In this document: positions 43,984 to 52,475 of the stretch, piece by piece
Layout of the letters: each line of letters starts with the position of its first letter
How positions within the stretch are numbered: position 1 is the stretch's first letter
Source of the DNA: an uncultured Oscillospiraceae bacterium
GTDB lineage: Bacteria > Bacillota > Clostridia > Oscillospirales > Oscillospiraceae
Direction: 5' to 3'
DNA: 64,000 nt
NCBI GenBank assembly: GCA_934567355.1
Contig: CAKTJC010000006.1
Coordinates: 40,035-104,034, forward strand
The notes under the pieces: generated by a model
Seen by the model: only the letters and a program-made list of their open reading frames with translations
Told to the model about the DNA's origin: nothing
Database searches by the model: none
Translations under genes and position numbers: made by a program

Positions 43984-46029
43984 TTACTTTCCGAGCACGA
44001 CGGAGAGCCTGATCTCCCGCTCTGCTTCGCTCAGATCCAGCGCGCCGCCGTCGGCGACGGTAATGCGGACCTCATACAGCGTGCCGTCGGACATCGTTTC
44101 CACAGCCGCGCCGCTTTCATCGGTGATGGACCATAGCTCTGCGGGGACCTCCTGCAGCTTGCCGTCCGCGCCGTAGGCATAGAGATTGCATGCGGCAGCG
44201 TCGCCGGAGAGATTGTTCATGCGCAGCGCGACGGTGGTGTTGGGGTGCACATTGCGGATCGTTACGGTGCTCAGCCAGCCCATTACGCTGCCGGAACCGC
44301 CGTCCTGCTCAAATTTTTCCTGGGTCAGCACATTCCGCGCCGCCTTGTCCAGGTCCACATTGCGATAGGGCATCTCGGGCAGATACACAAACCGATCCTG
44401 CAGCCGCAGCAGCTCCAGATAGCCCGTCGGGCAGTAGAGCGCGTTGCCGCTGTTGCCGGCGTACATGCCGATGGCCATGTTGTTGTAGCCGTATTTGTTG
44501 GAAACATCCAGGGTGAAAACCGTTTCGCCCGTGGCGAAGTCCAGGATGATGTATTGCCACATGCCGGTTTCCAGATCCTGCACATAGCCGTAAACATAGC
44601 CGGTGGCGGTGGAGAGCTTCATGATGGAGGTGTCGCTCAGGTCATTGCGGCTCCAGACGCTCTTCATCTCATAGCCGGAGTCGGTCTTGACGGTGTCCAC
44701 GCGCTCGACGCCGGGGGCGATCATGGCATTGCCTTTCATCAGCCAGTTCCGGTCGTAGATGTTGGCATAGCTCTGGATGGAGGAATCGCTGTTGGGGTCG
44801 GCCAGACCGGCATTGCCTGCGCCGAACCAGTTGCACACGATGGTACTGACGGTGCCCTCACCGTCGTCATAGACAATGGCGGAGTTTTCCACGGCCACCT
44901 GATAGCCCTCCGGGAGATCATCCAGCACCGGGTGGCTTGCCACGACCTCGCCGGTCTTCATATCCAGCGCCAGCAGATTGACGGGATCCAGGTTGTCGGT
45001 GAAAAGAACCAGATCGGGCGTCAGGGTGGGGGAGCAGCCGCCGCCCCAGGCCAGACCGCCGCCGGTGGTCTTGTCGCCTTCGCCGCTGACCTTGGCGCCG
45101 ACGCTCTCATAGGGGGTGCACCAGACGACTTCCACGCCGCCGTTTGCCCGCAGCAGATAGCAGTTCCGGTTGGTCAGGATCACCGCGCCGTCGCTGGAGG
45201 CGGCGATGCCGTTCTCCGCGCCCTCGCCGGGGGTCAGGTCATGGACAAAAACGGCCTCGGACAAATCGGCTTCTCCGCCGCTCAGGATCGTGTCGATCGC
45301 TTCGCGGGCAATGTAGCCGATCACGCCCTGCTGGGCGCGCTCGGGGTAGATCCGGAAGCCGCCGGTGGCGAACCAGAGGTTCCCCTCATAGTCGAAGACC
45401 ACGGACAGAAGATTCTGCTCCAGAGTCTTGCCCAGTGCGGCCTCTGCCGCCGCCTTGATGTCGATATCCAGCACCTTTTCAAATTCCGGCAGCACGTTGC
45501 CCTGCGCATCGGTGGCCCGCAGGATCAGAACATGGTTGTTGCTGGTAGGGCAGACAATGCGGTTTTCCGCATCCAGGAAGGTATAGGAGCTCTGGATGAC
45601 GTATCCGCCGCCGTCATGCTGCTTCGGGGAGAAGTAGCCCAGCGTCTTGGCCTCCTCGGCGTTCAGGTCGCGGATGGCGATGCCGCCGAGCAGCGGGACG
45701 ACCGCGTGGCCGTAGCTGTCAAAATAGATGGCGGGCGAGGCATTGGCATTGGTGGTCTCGTAGGATACGTTGATCTCCGGATAGATGCCGATGGGCAAAA
45801 TCTCATCGGTGGAGTCGGTGTTGTATCCGTCGTGGTGGATGTTGGCGTCGCTTTTCGCCATAAAGGGATTTTCCTCCACCTGCTTGGGGTGCAGTGCCTT
45901 TACAGGCAGCGCGGAGGCGGCGTCTGCTTCGGCGTGCGCCCGGAGCCCGCCGGACGCTGCCGCGCCCAGACACAGCACGGCCGCCAGCAGAAGACTCAGC
46001 GTCGTACGGATGATGCTTCTCTTTTTCAT
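43984..46029 (-). CDS. Secreted beta-propeller-like protein, unknown function
   Basis: 681 residues, with a signal peptide (IIRTTLSLLLAAVLCLGAAASG). The mature protein has repeated segments of propeller type (LLSVVFDYEGNLWFATGGFRIYP, GIAASSDGAVILTNRNCYLLRANGGVEVVW, VLFTDNLDPVNLLALDMKTGEVVAS), like PQQ-dependent or sulfotransferase-like proteins, but no catalytic signature is seen. The C-terminal 100 residues look like a beta-sandwich. It is followed by the alkylsulfatase-like gene and preceded by the pseudo-receiver gene on the same strand. Function is not known. Confidence 0.7.
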   Translation of the reverse strand: MKKRSIIRTTLSLLLAAVLCLGAAASGGLRAHAEADAASALPVKALHPKQVEENPFMAKSDANIHHDGYNTDSTDEILPIGIYPEINVSYETTNANASPAIYFDSYGHAVVPLLGGIAIRDLNAEEAKTLGYFSPKQHDGGGYVIQSSYTFLDAENRIVCPTSNNHVLILRATDAQGNVLPEFEKVLDIDIKAAAEAALGKTLEQNLLSVVFDYEGNLWFATGGFRIYPERAQQGVIGYIAREAIDTILSGGEADLSEAVFVHDLTPGEGAENGIAASSDGAVILTNRNCYLLRANGGVEVVWCTPYESVGAKVSGEGDKTTGGGLAWGGGCSPTLTPDLVLFTDNLDPVNLLALDMKTGEVVASHPVLDDLPEGYQVAVENSAIVYDDGEGTVSTIVCNWFGAGNAGLADPNSDSSIQSYANIYDRNWLMKGNAMIAPGVERVDTVKTDSGYEMKSVWSRNDLSDTSIMKLSTATGYVYGYVQDLETGMWQYIILDFATGETVFTLDVSNKYGYNNMAIGMYAGNSGNALYCPTGYLELLRLQDRFVYLPEMPYRNVDLDKAARNVLTQEKFEQDGGSGSVMGWLSTVTIRNVHPNTTVALRMNNLSGDAAACNLYAYGADGKLQEVPAELWSITDESGAAVETMSDGTLYEVRITVADGGALDLSEAEREIRLSVVLGK

Positions 46030-46065
46030 AATAAACCCTCCTTGTGATGGTTGCCGCCGCCGGTT

Positions 46066-46440
46066 TCAGCGCCCGGCAGGCGGTGTTTTCTTTTCAAACC
46101 AGATGCAAAGCCCCTGCCGAAGGGCTTCCTCCGCTGCCGGTTCCAGCAGGAAGTAATCCACGCGCAGGCGAAATGCATGCAGAGAAAAATCCAGATCACT
46201 GCACCAGATGATCCTGCATGCGGGGCAGAGCGCGCGCAGATGCTCCGCCGCGTTCAGCCCGGCCACACCGGGCAGCGCGATCATGGCATGGGTGGGAACG
46301 GCTGCCAGTGTATCTTCAAAAAACCGCTCCTGGTCCCCGTATTGCTCGATCCGGGGGAACAGCCCCCTTTCTGCGCAGAACCGGGAAATTCGCTGGGCAA
46401 GAAGTGCTCCCTGCTCAGCCAGCACGACGATTCGGTACAC
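46066..46440 (-). CDS. Degenerate receiver-like protein
   Basis: About 124 residues starting at GTG (46440), with GGAGGG five bases before. It has the length and repeated beta-alpha pattern of a receiver domain (YRIVVLAEQGALLAQRISRFCAERGL ... THAMIALPGVAGLNAAEHLRALCPACRIIWCSDLDFSLHAF). The acidic residues and phospho-acceptor Asp are replaced, so it is probably not phosphorylated. It is divergent from the LytTR regulator gene and shares its upstream region. It could be a decoy or ligand-binding receiver; alternatives include an unrelated small protein. Confidence 0.55.
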   Translation of the reverse strand: MYRIVVLAEQGALLAQRISRFCAERGLFPRIEQYGDQERFFEDTLAAVPTHAMIALPGVAGLNAAEHLRALCPACRIIWCSDLDFSLHAFRLRVDYFLLEPAAEEALRQGLCIWFEKKTPPAGR

Positions 46441-46510
46441 AGCGGCCCTCCTTTCCGGCACGGTTGCCTGGATCCAGTATACGGATCCGCGCGCCATTTG
46501 CAAGACGGTT

Positions 46511-46584
46511 GGCACGAAAGCCCCGATTATGGCACGAATTGGCCCTGCATGCCCGCGCCGGGGGTTGCAGCTGTGTGATATAAT
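46511..46584 (+). promoter_or_regulatory. LytTR-type direct repeats and promoter of the regulator gene
   Basis: GGCACGAA occurs twice in direct orientation at 46511-46518 and 46531-46538, two helical turns apart. TATAAT follows at 46579-46584 without a good -35 box. Paired direct repeats about 40 bases upstream of a -10 box are typical of LytTR-domain activation. Autoregulation by the downstream regulator is inference. Confidence 0.55.
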
Positions 46585-46599
46585 GTTATCGGATGTTTG

Positions 46600-46745
46600 G
46601 GAACCTCTGAAGGGATCATCTGCGGCTGGGCAGCGGATCTTTGTATCCAAAGTGGGAAATACACCAAGGATTCCACCGCTTTGGATACTTCGATTGGCCA
46701 AAAAATCTCTCGCTGCCGGCCCTTGCTGCTTCCATCAGAGCTTCC
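46600..46745. mobile_element. MITE-like palindromic element, copy 3
   Basis: A 146-base copy bounded by GGAACCTCTGAAGG at the left and CATCAGAGCTTCC at the right, with the duplication TTTG on both sides (46596-46599, 46746-46749). Arms GTATCCAAAGTGG and CCGCTTTGGATAC pair. It lies between the -10 box and the start codon of the LytTR regulator gene, so it would be in the leader RNA. Confidence 0.85.
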
Positions 46746-46768
46746 TTTGGAAAGAGGAGTTTTCGGAC

Positions 46769-47491
46769 ATGAGAATTGCAATTGTCGATGACCTTGCCGC
46801 TGAGCGCGCGCTGCTGCGGGCGCGGCTGGAGCGGCAGCTGCAAAGCCGCAGTGTGCGGGCGGAGATCTGCGAGTACGGCAGCGGGGAAGCCCTTCTGGCG
46901 GCGCAGAATGAGCAGCGCTTTGCCGTGATCTTCCTGGATATTTACATGCCGGGAATGAGCGGCATGGATACGGCGCGGGAGATCCGCAGGACGGATGCGG
47001 ACTGCCTGCTGGTTTTCACTACCACCTCCACTGACCATGCCCTGGAGGGCTTTCAGGTGCGCGCCATGCACTATCTCGTAAAGCCCTTTACCGAGGAAGA
47101 GGTCGGACGGCTGACCGACGAGATCCTTGCGCGGATCCCCTGCCCGGATAAATACATGGAGCTGAAGATAGACGGCAGCGACATCCGCCTGGACTATGGG
47201 GCGATCGTCTATGCGGAGCAGTTTGCCCATATGATCCATATCCACACCACCGCAGGCAAAACGCTTGCCATGCGCCGTCCGTTCAAAACCTTCATCCAGC
47301 CGCTTGCGCCGGATCCCCGCTTTTTTGTCTGCGGCCGCAGTGTGATCGTCAATCTGGAGCACGCGGAGAATTTTGAAGAGGCGGCCTTCCGCATGAAGGA
47401 CGGAAGCTGCGTGTACGTCAGCCGGGAGCTGATGAAAAGCGCCCGGCAGGCATTTATGGAGTATCTGCTGCAAAGGGGGCGCGTATCGTGA
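46769..47491 (+). CDS. LytTR-family response regulator (AgrA-like)
   Basis: 240 residues. The receiver domain has DD near the N-terminus (IAIVDDLAAERAL) and phospho-acceptor Asp57 (VIFLDIYMPGMSGMD). The LytTR DNA-binding domain occupies about residues 130-235 (MELKIDGSDIRLDYGAIVYAEQFAHMIHIHTTAGKTLAM). I chose the ATG at 46769 with AGAGGAG nine bases upstream; the frame is open far upstream through the palindromic element, but those codons are not part of the gene. Its stop overlaps the kinase start by four bases. Confidence 0.92.
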   Translation: MRIAIVDDLAAERALLRARLERQLQSRSVRAEICEYGSGEALLAAQNEQRFAVIFLDIYMPGMSGMDTAREIRRTDADCLLVFTTTSTDHALEGFQVRAMHYLVKPFTEEEVGRLTDEILARIPCPDKYMELKIDGSDIRLDYGAIVYAEQFAHMIHIHTTAGKTLAMRRPFKTFIQPLAPDPRFFVCGRSVIVNLEHAENFEEAAFRMKDGSCVYVSRELMKSARQAFMEYLLQRGRVS

Positions 47492-48807
47492 AGGATGCCC
47501 TGCGCCCGATCCTGGAGCTTTCCGTGGTGCTGCCCGGGCTGCTGCTGGGGTATTTCCCCGTAAGATCCTACTTAAGGCAGCCGCCCGGGAAGCTTGCCGC
47601 CTGGCTGCTGCCGCTGATGCTGTGCCTTTGCACCGGCGGCGGGATGCTCTGCTGGCATTTCGGCATCTCTGCCGCACCGGCAGCGGCAGCCGTGACCCTT
47701 GCGGCCATCGCGGCCTATGTCAGAACCCTCCGGGTCTCTTTGTGGAAGTCCGGGACGGTGGCGCTGTCCGTCTGCGCGGTGTTTGCCTGCCTGAACAGCC
47801 TGTCCAGAGCTGTCGATGCGCTGATGCTGCTTCCGGTCAGGCAGGCGCAGGCGGAGCCCTGGTTCTGCCTGCGGGCGGAGCTTCTGTATAATCTGCTCTG
47901 CTGGCTGGCGGCAGCCGCCGCATATTACCCGGCGACCCACGGAGTGCGCACCATGGTCGAGGATGACAATTTCGCCCGGACGTGGTATGTTTTCTGGATA
48001 CTGCCCCTCGTTTTTATCGCGCTGAACCTGTTTATGATCCCCAGTCACCGGAGCACGCTCTACACCGGGCGGGTGCTGCAGGGCTATATTGTCATCAGTG
48101 TGGCACTGCTGCTGCTCCTGCTCTGGTTCAACGCGGTTTTCCTGATGATGGCCACCAGTCTGAACCGGAATGCCAGGCTGCAGCAGGAAAACCAGTTCCT
48201 GTCCATGCAGCAGCGGCGCTACGAGAGCCTCAGGGCTGCCATCGAGGAAGCCCGGCAGGCACGGCACGATATGCGGCATCAGCTCAATCAGATTTCTGCG
48301 CTGGCAGAAAGCGGCGATATGGAGAAGCTGAAGGCGTACCTTGCCAAGACCGCCGCCCGGATCCCGGATCTGGACATGAGCTTCTGCGAAAACCGGGCGG
48401 CGGACAGCGTGATCGGCTACTACTGCGCCCTTGCAAAGCGAGAGCGCGTCCCGTTCCGTGCCCAGGTCGACCTGCCGGAGGCGCTCCCCGTGGACGAGAT
48501 CGACCTGTGTCTGGTGCTCTCCAACCTGCTGGAAAACGCCCTGGAAGCCAGCCTGCGGACGGACCCGTCCCGGCAGCAGATCGAGCTTACCGCCTATGTC
48601 CATGCCGGGCAGCTCCTTCTGCTCGAGGCGAAAAATACCTTTGACGGCGCAGTCAAAGAAAAGGACGGGGTCTTCCGTTCATCCAAGCGAAAGGGAAATG
48701 GCGTCGGCATCCAGTCCGTCCGCCACATCGCCGAAAAAACCGGCGGTGCCAGTGCATTTACGCATCAGGACGGCGTATTTTGTGCGAAGGTTATGCTTCG
48801 CGGGTGA
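47488..48807 (+). CDS. AgrC-like GHKL sensor histidine kinase
   Basis: 439 residues. About six membrane helices occupy residues 1-215. The phospho-acceptor His260 lies in RQARHDMRHQLNQISAL, and the GHKL ATPase N-box is LVLSNLLENALEASL, with GNGVGIQSVRHIAEKTGG as the G-boxes. Layout and the LytTR partner match Agr-type peptide-sensing or signal-sensing systems, but no agrB/agrD gene is nearby, so the signal is unknown. The start overlaps the regulator stop. Confidence 0.9.
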   Translation: MKDALRPILELSVVLPGLLLGYFPVRSYLRQPPGKLAAWLLPLMLCLCTGGGMLCWHFGISAAPAAAAVTLAAIAAYVRTLRVSLWKSGTVALSVCAVFACLNSLSRAVDALMLLPVRQAQAEPWFCLRAELLYNLLCWLAAAAAYYPATHGVRTMVEDDNFARTWYVFWILPLVFIALNLFMIPSHRSTLYTGRVLQGYIVISVALLLLLLWFNAVFLMMATSLNRNARLQQENQFLSMQQRRYESLRAAIEEARQARHDMRHQLNQISALAESGDMEKLKAYLAKTAARIPDLDMSFCENRAADSVIGYYCALAKRERVPFRAQVDLPEALPVDEIDLCLVLSNLLENALEASLRTDPSRQQIELTAYVHAGQLLLLEAKNTFDGAVKEKDGVFRSSKRKGNGVGIQSVRHIAEKTGGASAFTHQDGVFCAKVMLRG

Positions 48808-48838
48808 AGACTGGTATTTGGTGTGCCGAAAAAAAGAG

Positions 48839-48890
48839 TTGAAAAAATTAGAGCGCTGTGCTATACTGCTCACACGCGAAGCGACGCTTC
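48839..48890 (+). promoter_or_regulatory. Promoter and odd palindrome before the tetR-type gene
   Basis: TTGAAA (48839-48844) and TATACT (48862-48867) are 17 bases apart. GAAGCG-A-CGCTTC (48878-48890) follows at the expected transcription start, a plausible site for TetR autoregulation. Confidence 0.65.
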
Positions 48891-48925
48891 TTTTATGAAG
48901 GGAGCAGCCGAAAAGGAGGGGCGAT

Positions 48926-49645
48926 ATGCCGAGGAATCCGGAAAAGGACATTCGGGAAGAGGCGCTGAGAAGAGAACAGATTCTGGAGGCAGGGCTGGCG
49001 CTCTTCTCCGGGCAGGGAATCGAATCGGTCAGTATGAATGCCGTTGCAGCGGCGGCCGGCGTGGGACCGACGACGCTGTTCAAATACTTCCAAACCAAGG
49101 AGCGGCTGGTCATTTCCATCAGCGCGGCGGCATGGAAGCGCGTATGGGAAAATGTGACTGCACAGTATGGCGCGGAAAAACTTTCAAAGGCGACGGCATA
49201 CGAGCTGATCCATTTTTACACGGACTGGATGATCCTCCTTTATCAGCAGCAGCCCGCGCTGCTGCGCTTCAGCGGCGACTACAAAACCTTCCTTTGCCGC
49301 CGGCATACGCAGGCGCAGGAGCTGCGGGAGCATCTTGAGCCGCTGCAGCCCATCCGGGAACTTTTCCATGCGGCGTATCTGCGTGCGGCGGAGGATTGCA
49401 GCATCCGCACGGATGTTCCGGAGGAGGCCATGTTCGTCGTCGTCGCAATCGGCATGCTGTCCGCGGCGGAACGGTACGCCCAGGGAATCATCTGGGCGGG
49501 GCATACGGATGCGGACTACATTGGGGAGCTTCGGCTCACGCAGGAAATGATCCTGAGCTGGTGTGCAGGCAAAAAAGACGCATCATCGGAACGGGACGCC
49601 CGAAAACACAGATCCCCGCAGTCGGGGATCGACAACGCAGAATAG
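48926..49645 (+). CDS. TetR/AcrR-family regulator
   Basis: 239 residues with the TetR HTH near the N-terminus (ILEAGLALFSGQGIESVSMNAVAAAAGVGPTTLFKYFQTKERLV) and an all-helical ligand domain. GGAGGGG precedes the ATG. It is followed 15 bases later by the secreted DUF1254/1214 gene, with which it is probably co-transcribed. The ligand is unknown. Confidence 0.88.
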   Translation: MPRNPEKDIREEALRREQILEAGLALFSGQGIESVSMNAVAAAAGVGPTTLFKYFQTKERLVISISAAAWKRVWENVTAQYGAEKLSKATAYELIHFYTDWMILLYQQQPALLRFSGDYKTFLCRRHTQAQELREHLEPLQPIRELFHAAYLRAAEDCSIRTDVPEEAMFVVVAIGMLSAAERYAQGIIWAGHTDADYIGELRLTQEMILSWCAGKKDASSERDARKHRSPQSGIDNAE

Positions 49646-49660
49646 GGAAAGGAAACGAAT

Positions 49661-51022
49661 ATGAAAAAATTCATCATCTTGCTGCTGTGCATGGCAATGC
49701 TGCTGCCCGCCTATGCGGACGCACCGGAGACCGAACCGGCCCCAGATGCTTGGGAAACGCTTGAGACGGCTTATGTCTACGCGTTTCCGCTGGTTCTGAT
49801 GGACGCGACGAAGGCCGTTGCGACGAATACGGAAGAGCCCGTGACCGGCAAAGCGCCTGTCAATCAGTTCATCCACGGCAAAGCACTGGCCAACGCGCAG
49901 TTTAAGAATGTGGTAACGCCCAATGTGGATACCGTCTATTCGCAGGTATGGTACGATCTGAGCGAGGAGCCAATCGTCTATGTGCTGCCGGAAACCGACC
50001 GGTTCTGCAAGGTGCAGGTGCTTGACGCATGGACCAACACCGTCGCCGTACTTGACCGTACAGGCGCCTATGCGATTGCGCTGCCTGACTGGAAAGGTGA
50101 GCTGCCGGAGAATGTGACCCGCGTCGATGTGCCGACCTCCATGGCATGGTCCATCACCAGAACGGTGCTTTCCGGCGAGGAGGATCTTCCAAACGTGTAT
50201 GCCATTCAGGCGCAGATGCAGATTCTGCCGCTTTCTGCCTATCTGAGCGGCGGTGAATACCAGCCGCCGAAGGGAATGTATCGGGAAGAAAATGACTTTG
50301 TCCCCGTCAATCGGGTGCTTTCCATGGATCCCGTCACCTTCTTTTCAACCGCAAATGCACTGATGGAGAAAAATTCACCGGCAGAGGCGGATGCAGCGCT
50401 GCTGGAACAGCTTGCGGCAGTCCATGTCGGCCCCGGCCTGGAATTTGATGCTTCTGTTCTGACCGGAGACGTGCAGGAACGCTGGACGCAGATGCTCCAG
50501 AATCTCCGTCCGAAACTTGCGGCAAGCGCCATGCAGTTTTCCAACAAGCTGGGGCAGTGGAGCTATTTCGGCGTCCCAATCGGAGATTTCGGCACCGAAT
50601 ACGCCTACCGTGCGCTCGTCGCGCTGGCAGGGCTTGGGGCAAACACCGTGGATGTTGCGCTGTATCCCAAGACAGCAGTGGATGCGGACGGTGCGCCGCT
50701 GACAGGCGAAAAATCGTACATGCTCCATTTTGAGAGTCTCCCGCCCGTGCTGGAGGGCGGCTTCTGGTCGGTCACCGCATACGGCGAGGATGATTTTTTG
50801 ATCGACAATTCCCTCAATCGCTACTGCATCAACGATCGTTCCGGTCTGAAGGTGAACGGCGACGGCTCCGTAGACGTGCTCGTCTCCAAAACTGCACCGG
50901 AGGATACGACGAACTGGCTCCCGGTCGCAGACGGCGGCTTCCACCTGTATCTGCGCATCTACACGCCGGACATGGACGCCATTGAAAGCTGGGTCGCCCC
51001 GGTCGTGACGGCGCTGGACTGA
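49661..51022 (+). CDS. Secreted DUF1254/DUF1214 protein
   Basis: 453 residues with a signal peptide (MKKFIILLLCMAMLLPAYA). The first part is a DUF1254 domain (NQFIHGKALANAQFKNVVTPNVDTVYSQVWYDL) and the last 120 residues a DUF1214 domain (GEKSYMLHFESLPPVLEGGFWSVTAYGEDDFLIDNSLNRYCINDR), the usual order. The family is common, but I know of no settled activity. It follows the TetR gene with an AAAGGAAA site. It may be regulated by that TetR protein. Confidence 0.82.
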   Translation: MKKFIILLLCMAMLLPAYADAPETEPAPDAWETLETAYVYAFPLVLMDATKAVATNTEEPVTGKAPVNQFIHGKALANAQFKNVVTPNVDTVYSQVWYDLSEEPIVYVLPETDRFCKVQVLDAWTNTVAVLDRTGAYAIALPDWKGELPENVTRVDVPTSMAWSITRTVLSGEEDLPNVYAIQAQMQILPLSAYLSGGEYQPPKGMYREENDFVPVNRVLSMDPVTFFSTANALMEKNSPAEADAALLEQLAAVHVGPGLEFDASVLTGDVQERWTQMLQNLRPKLAASAMQFSNKLGQWSYFGVPIGDFGTEYAYRALVALAGLGANTVDVALYPKTAVDADGAPLTGEKSYMLHFESLPPVLEGGFWSVTAYGEDDFLIDNSLNRYCINDRSGLKVNGDGSVDVLVSKTAPEDTTNWLPVADGGFHLYLRIYTPDMDAIESWVAPVVTALD

Positions 51023-51028
51023 TACGAT

Positions 51029-51060
51029 TCCCTGATTAAAACGGCGATTTTAATCAGGGA
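51029..51060. terminator. Hairpin after the DUF1254/1214 gene
   Basis: A perfect 13-bp stem (TCCCTGATTAAAA with its complement, loop CGGCGA) lies seven bases after the stop. The T-run after it is missing, so its strength is uncertain. The next 150 bases (to 51210) hold nothing I recognise. Confidence 0.6.
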
Positions 51061-51210
51061 GGCATCGCTTCGCAGCGCTGCCAGTTTTGCGATTCATAAG
51101 GAAGGAAATCGCAAAACACGTCTCATGCGAACGCTTTGCCCTGTGGGCAATTAAAATATCTTTGTGGGTATTTTAACTAGAGTTCGGTATGAGAATCGGA
51201 AATAACAGAA

Positions 51211-51257
51211 AAAGCAGAGAAGACAGGCGCGTATCAGCGCACTGCCTTCTCTGCTTT
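51211..51257 (-). terminator. Terminator downstream of the tRNA-Leu remnant
   Basis: Stem AAAGCAGAGAAG with CTTCTCTGCTTT, with inner GCGC pairs, is followed on the minus strand by TTTTTCTG. It lies five bases beyond the tRNA CCA end, as expected for a native tRNA terminator. Confidence 0.75.
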
Positions 51258-51262
51258 GCTTT

Positions 51263-51315
51263 TGGTGCGGGCATGGGGATTTGAACCCCAACGCATCGCT
51301 GCACAGGAACCTAAG
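51263..51315 (-). other. 3' half of a tRNA-Leu(UAG) gene, probable attachment site
   Basis: On the minus strand 51315-51263 reads as the tRNA from the anticodon loop (CTTAGGT, anticodon UAG) through the variable arm to the T arm TGGGG-TTCAAAT-CCCCA, acceptor TGCCCGC, A73 and encoded CCA. The 5' half is missing; bases beyond 51315 do not match a tRNA. Integrases that target tRNA anticodon loops leave exactly this kind of 3' copy at the far end of an element, which would then lie to the right. Confidence 0.75.
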
Positions 51316-51660
51316 GGTGATGTCACCTTGGTGAAAGATTTGAAACTGCCGGAATGCCTCATAATGGCATTACAAAACGCATATCAACAGCCGGAGTTTT
51401 CAGGCAGTAACTGATAAAATGCTGCGTTTTCAAGGAACATCCAGCTTTCGGCGAAAACGTCCGCCTTTTCTGAATTGTTGCAAAACCTTTGAAAACACTG
51501 GGGGAAACGGGCTTTTTCGGTTTTGCGGAAGATAGTAGTCAAACAGTAGTCACAGTGTGCTGTGCAGGAAGTGTAAAACCATCGTGCCGTTGGCGGAGTG
51601 CATGAAGTTTTATGCAGAAAATTCGAAATTTGGACGGGAGTGAAGCTCCGACGTGTCCCC
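51316..51660. other. Intergenic stretch beyond the tRNA remnant
   Basis: About 345 bases between the tRNA-Leu remnant and the NrdR boxes hold no convincing gene. The end of an integrated element would be expected here, but no integrase gene is present. Confidence 0.5.
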
Positions 51661-51663
51661 GTC

Positions 51664-51716
51664 TATCAATATATTGATTATTTCTATTTGACAATACACA
51701 ATATATAGTATATTCT
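51664..51716 (+). promoter_or_regulatory. Tandem NrdR boxes and nrdG promoter
   Basis: TATCAATATATTGATT (51664-51679) and ACACAATATATAGTAT (51696-51711) both match the NrdR box (core CAATATATTG or CAATATATAG). Their centres are 32 bases apart, the spacing usual for NrdR operators. TTGACA (51688-51693) and TATTCT (51711-51716) flank the second box with 17 bases between, so bound NrdR would block the promoter. Confidence 0.85.
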
Positions 51717-51752
51717 GTAATTCGATACGATAGGAACAGGAGCGTGGGGCAA

Positions 51753-52445
51753 ATGAAAATCGGCGGCATACAGAAGCTGACGCTTCTGGACTACCCGGGA
51801 AAGGTTGCGTGCAGCGTGTTTCTGGAAGGGTGCAATTTGCGCTGTTCGTACTGCCACAATCCGTCGCTGGTCCTGCCGGAACGTCTGCCGGCACCGCTTT
51901 CCTGTGAGGCTGTACTCACTTTCCTGTCTTCCAGACAAGGGAAACTGGATGGTGTCTGCATCACTGGAGGTGAACCGACGCTGCAGGAGGATTTGCCGGA
52001 ACTTCTCTCGCAGATCCGGTCATTGGGATTTGCAATCAAGCTGGATACGAACGGGACAAATCCCCGAATGCTGCAAAGCCTGCTGGAAGAAGGACTGCTT
52101 GACTATGCCGCGCTGGATATCAAAAATGCGCCGACCGCTTACGCGGACACCTGCGGCACAGACGTGCTTGCGGCGGTGCAGAAAAGTGTACAGCTGATCC
52201 GGGACAGCGGCATTGACCATGAATTTCGCACAACAATATGCGCCCCGCTGCACACGCCGGAGCGTATGACCGAAATCGGAACGTGGCTGTGCGGCACGGA
52301 ACACTATTTTCTGCAGCCCTTTGCAGATTCCGGAGATCTTGTGGGGCGCGGCGTAAGGCAGCTTTCAAGAGAGGAAATCTGTGCATTGTGGGACGCGGTT
52401 CTGCCATATATTCCGAATACAGAAATCCGTGGAATGAGTGTTTGA
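51753..52445 (+). CDS. nrdG: Anaerobic ribonucleotide reductase-activating protein
   Basis: 230 residues, radical SAM. The cluster motif is C-x3-C-x2-C (EGCNLRCSYCHN, about residue 26). Length and sequence fit the NrdG-type activase that installs the glycyl radical in NrdD. I use the ATG at 51753; an in-frame GTG three codons earlier is too near AGGAG. NrdR boxes before it and nrdD downstream support the role. Confidence 0.9.
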   Translation: MKIGGIQKLTLLDYPGKVACSVFLEGCNLRCSYCHNPSLVLPERLPAPLSCEAVLTFLSSRQGKLDGVCITGGEPTLQEDLPELLSQIRSLGFAIKLDTNGTNPRMLQSLLEEGLLDYAALDIKNAPTAYADTCGTDVLAAVQKSVQLIRDSGIDHEFRTTICAPLHTPERMTEIGTWLCGTEHYFLQPFADSGDLVGRGVRQLSREEICALWDAVLPYIPNTEIRGMSV

Positions 52446-52475
52446 TGGTTAAAGTAGAAAAGGGGCGTATTACAA

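Noticed and set aside
46208..46768. N-terminal extension of the LytTR regulator (open frame upstream)
   Set aside because: The frame passes through the palindromic element and non-coding DNA; the ribosome site and family start are at 46769.
51263..51350. Complete tRNA gene
   Set aside because: Only the 3' half from the anticodon loop is present; the 5' acceptor, D arm and 5' anticodon stem are missing.
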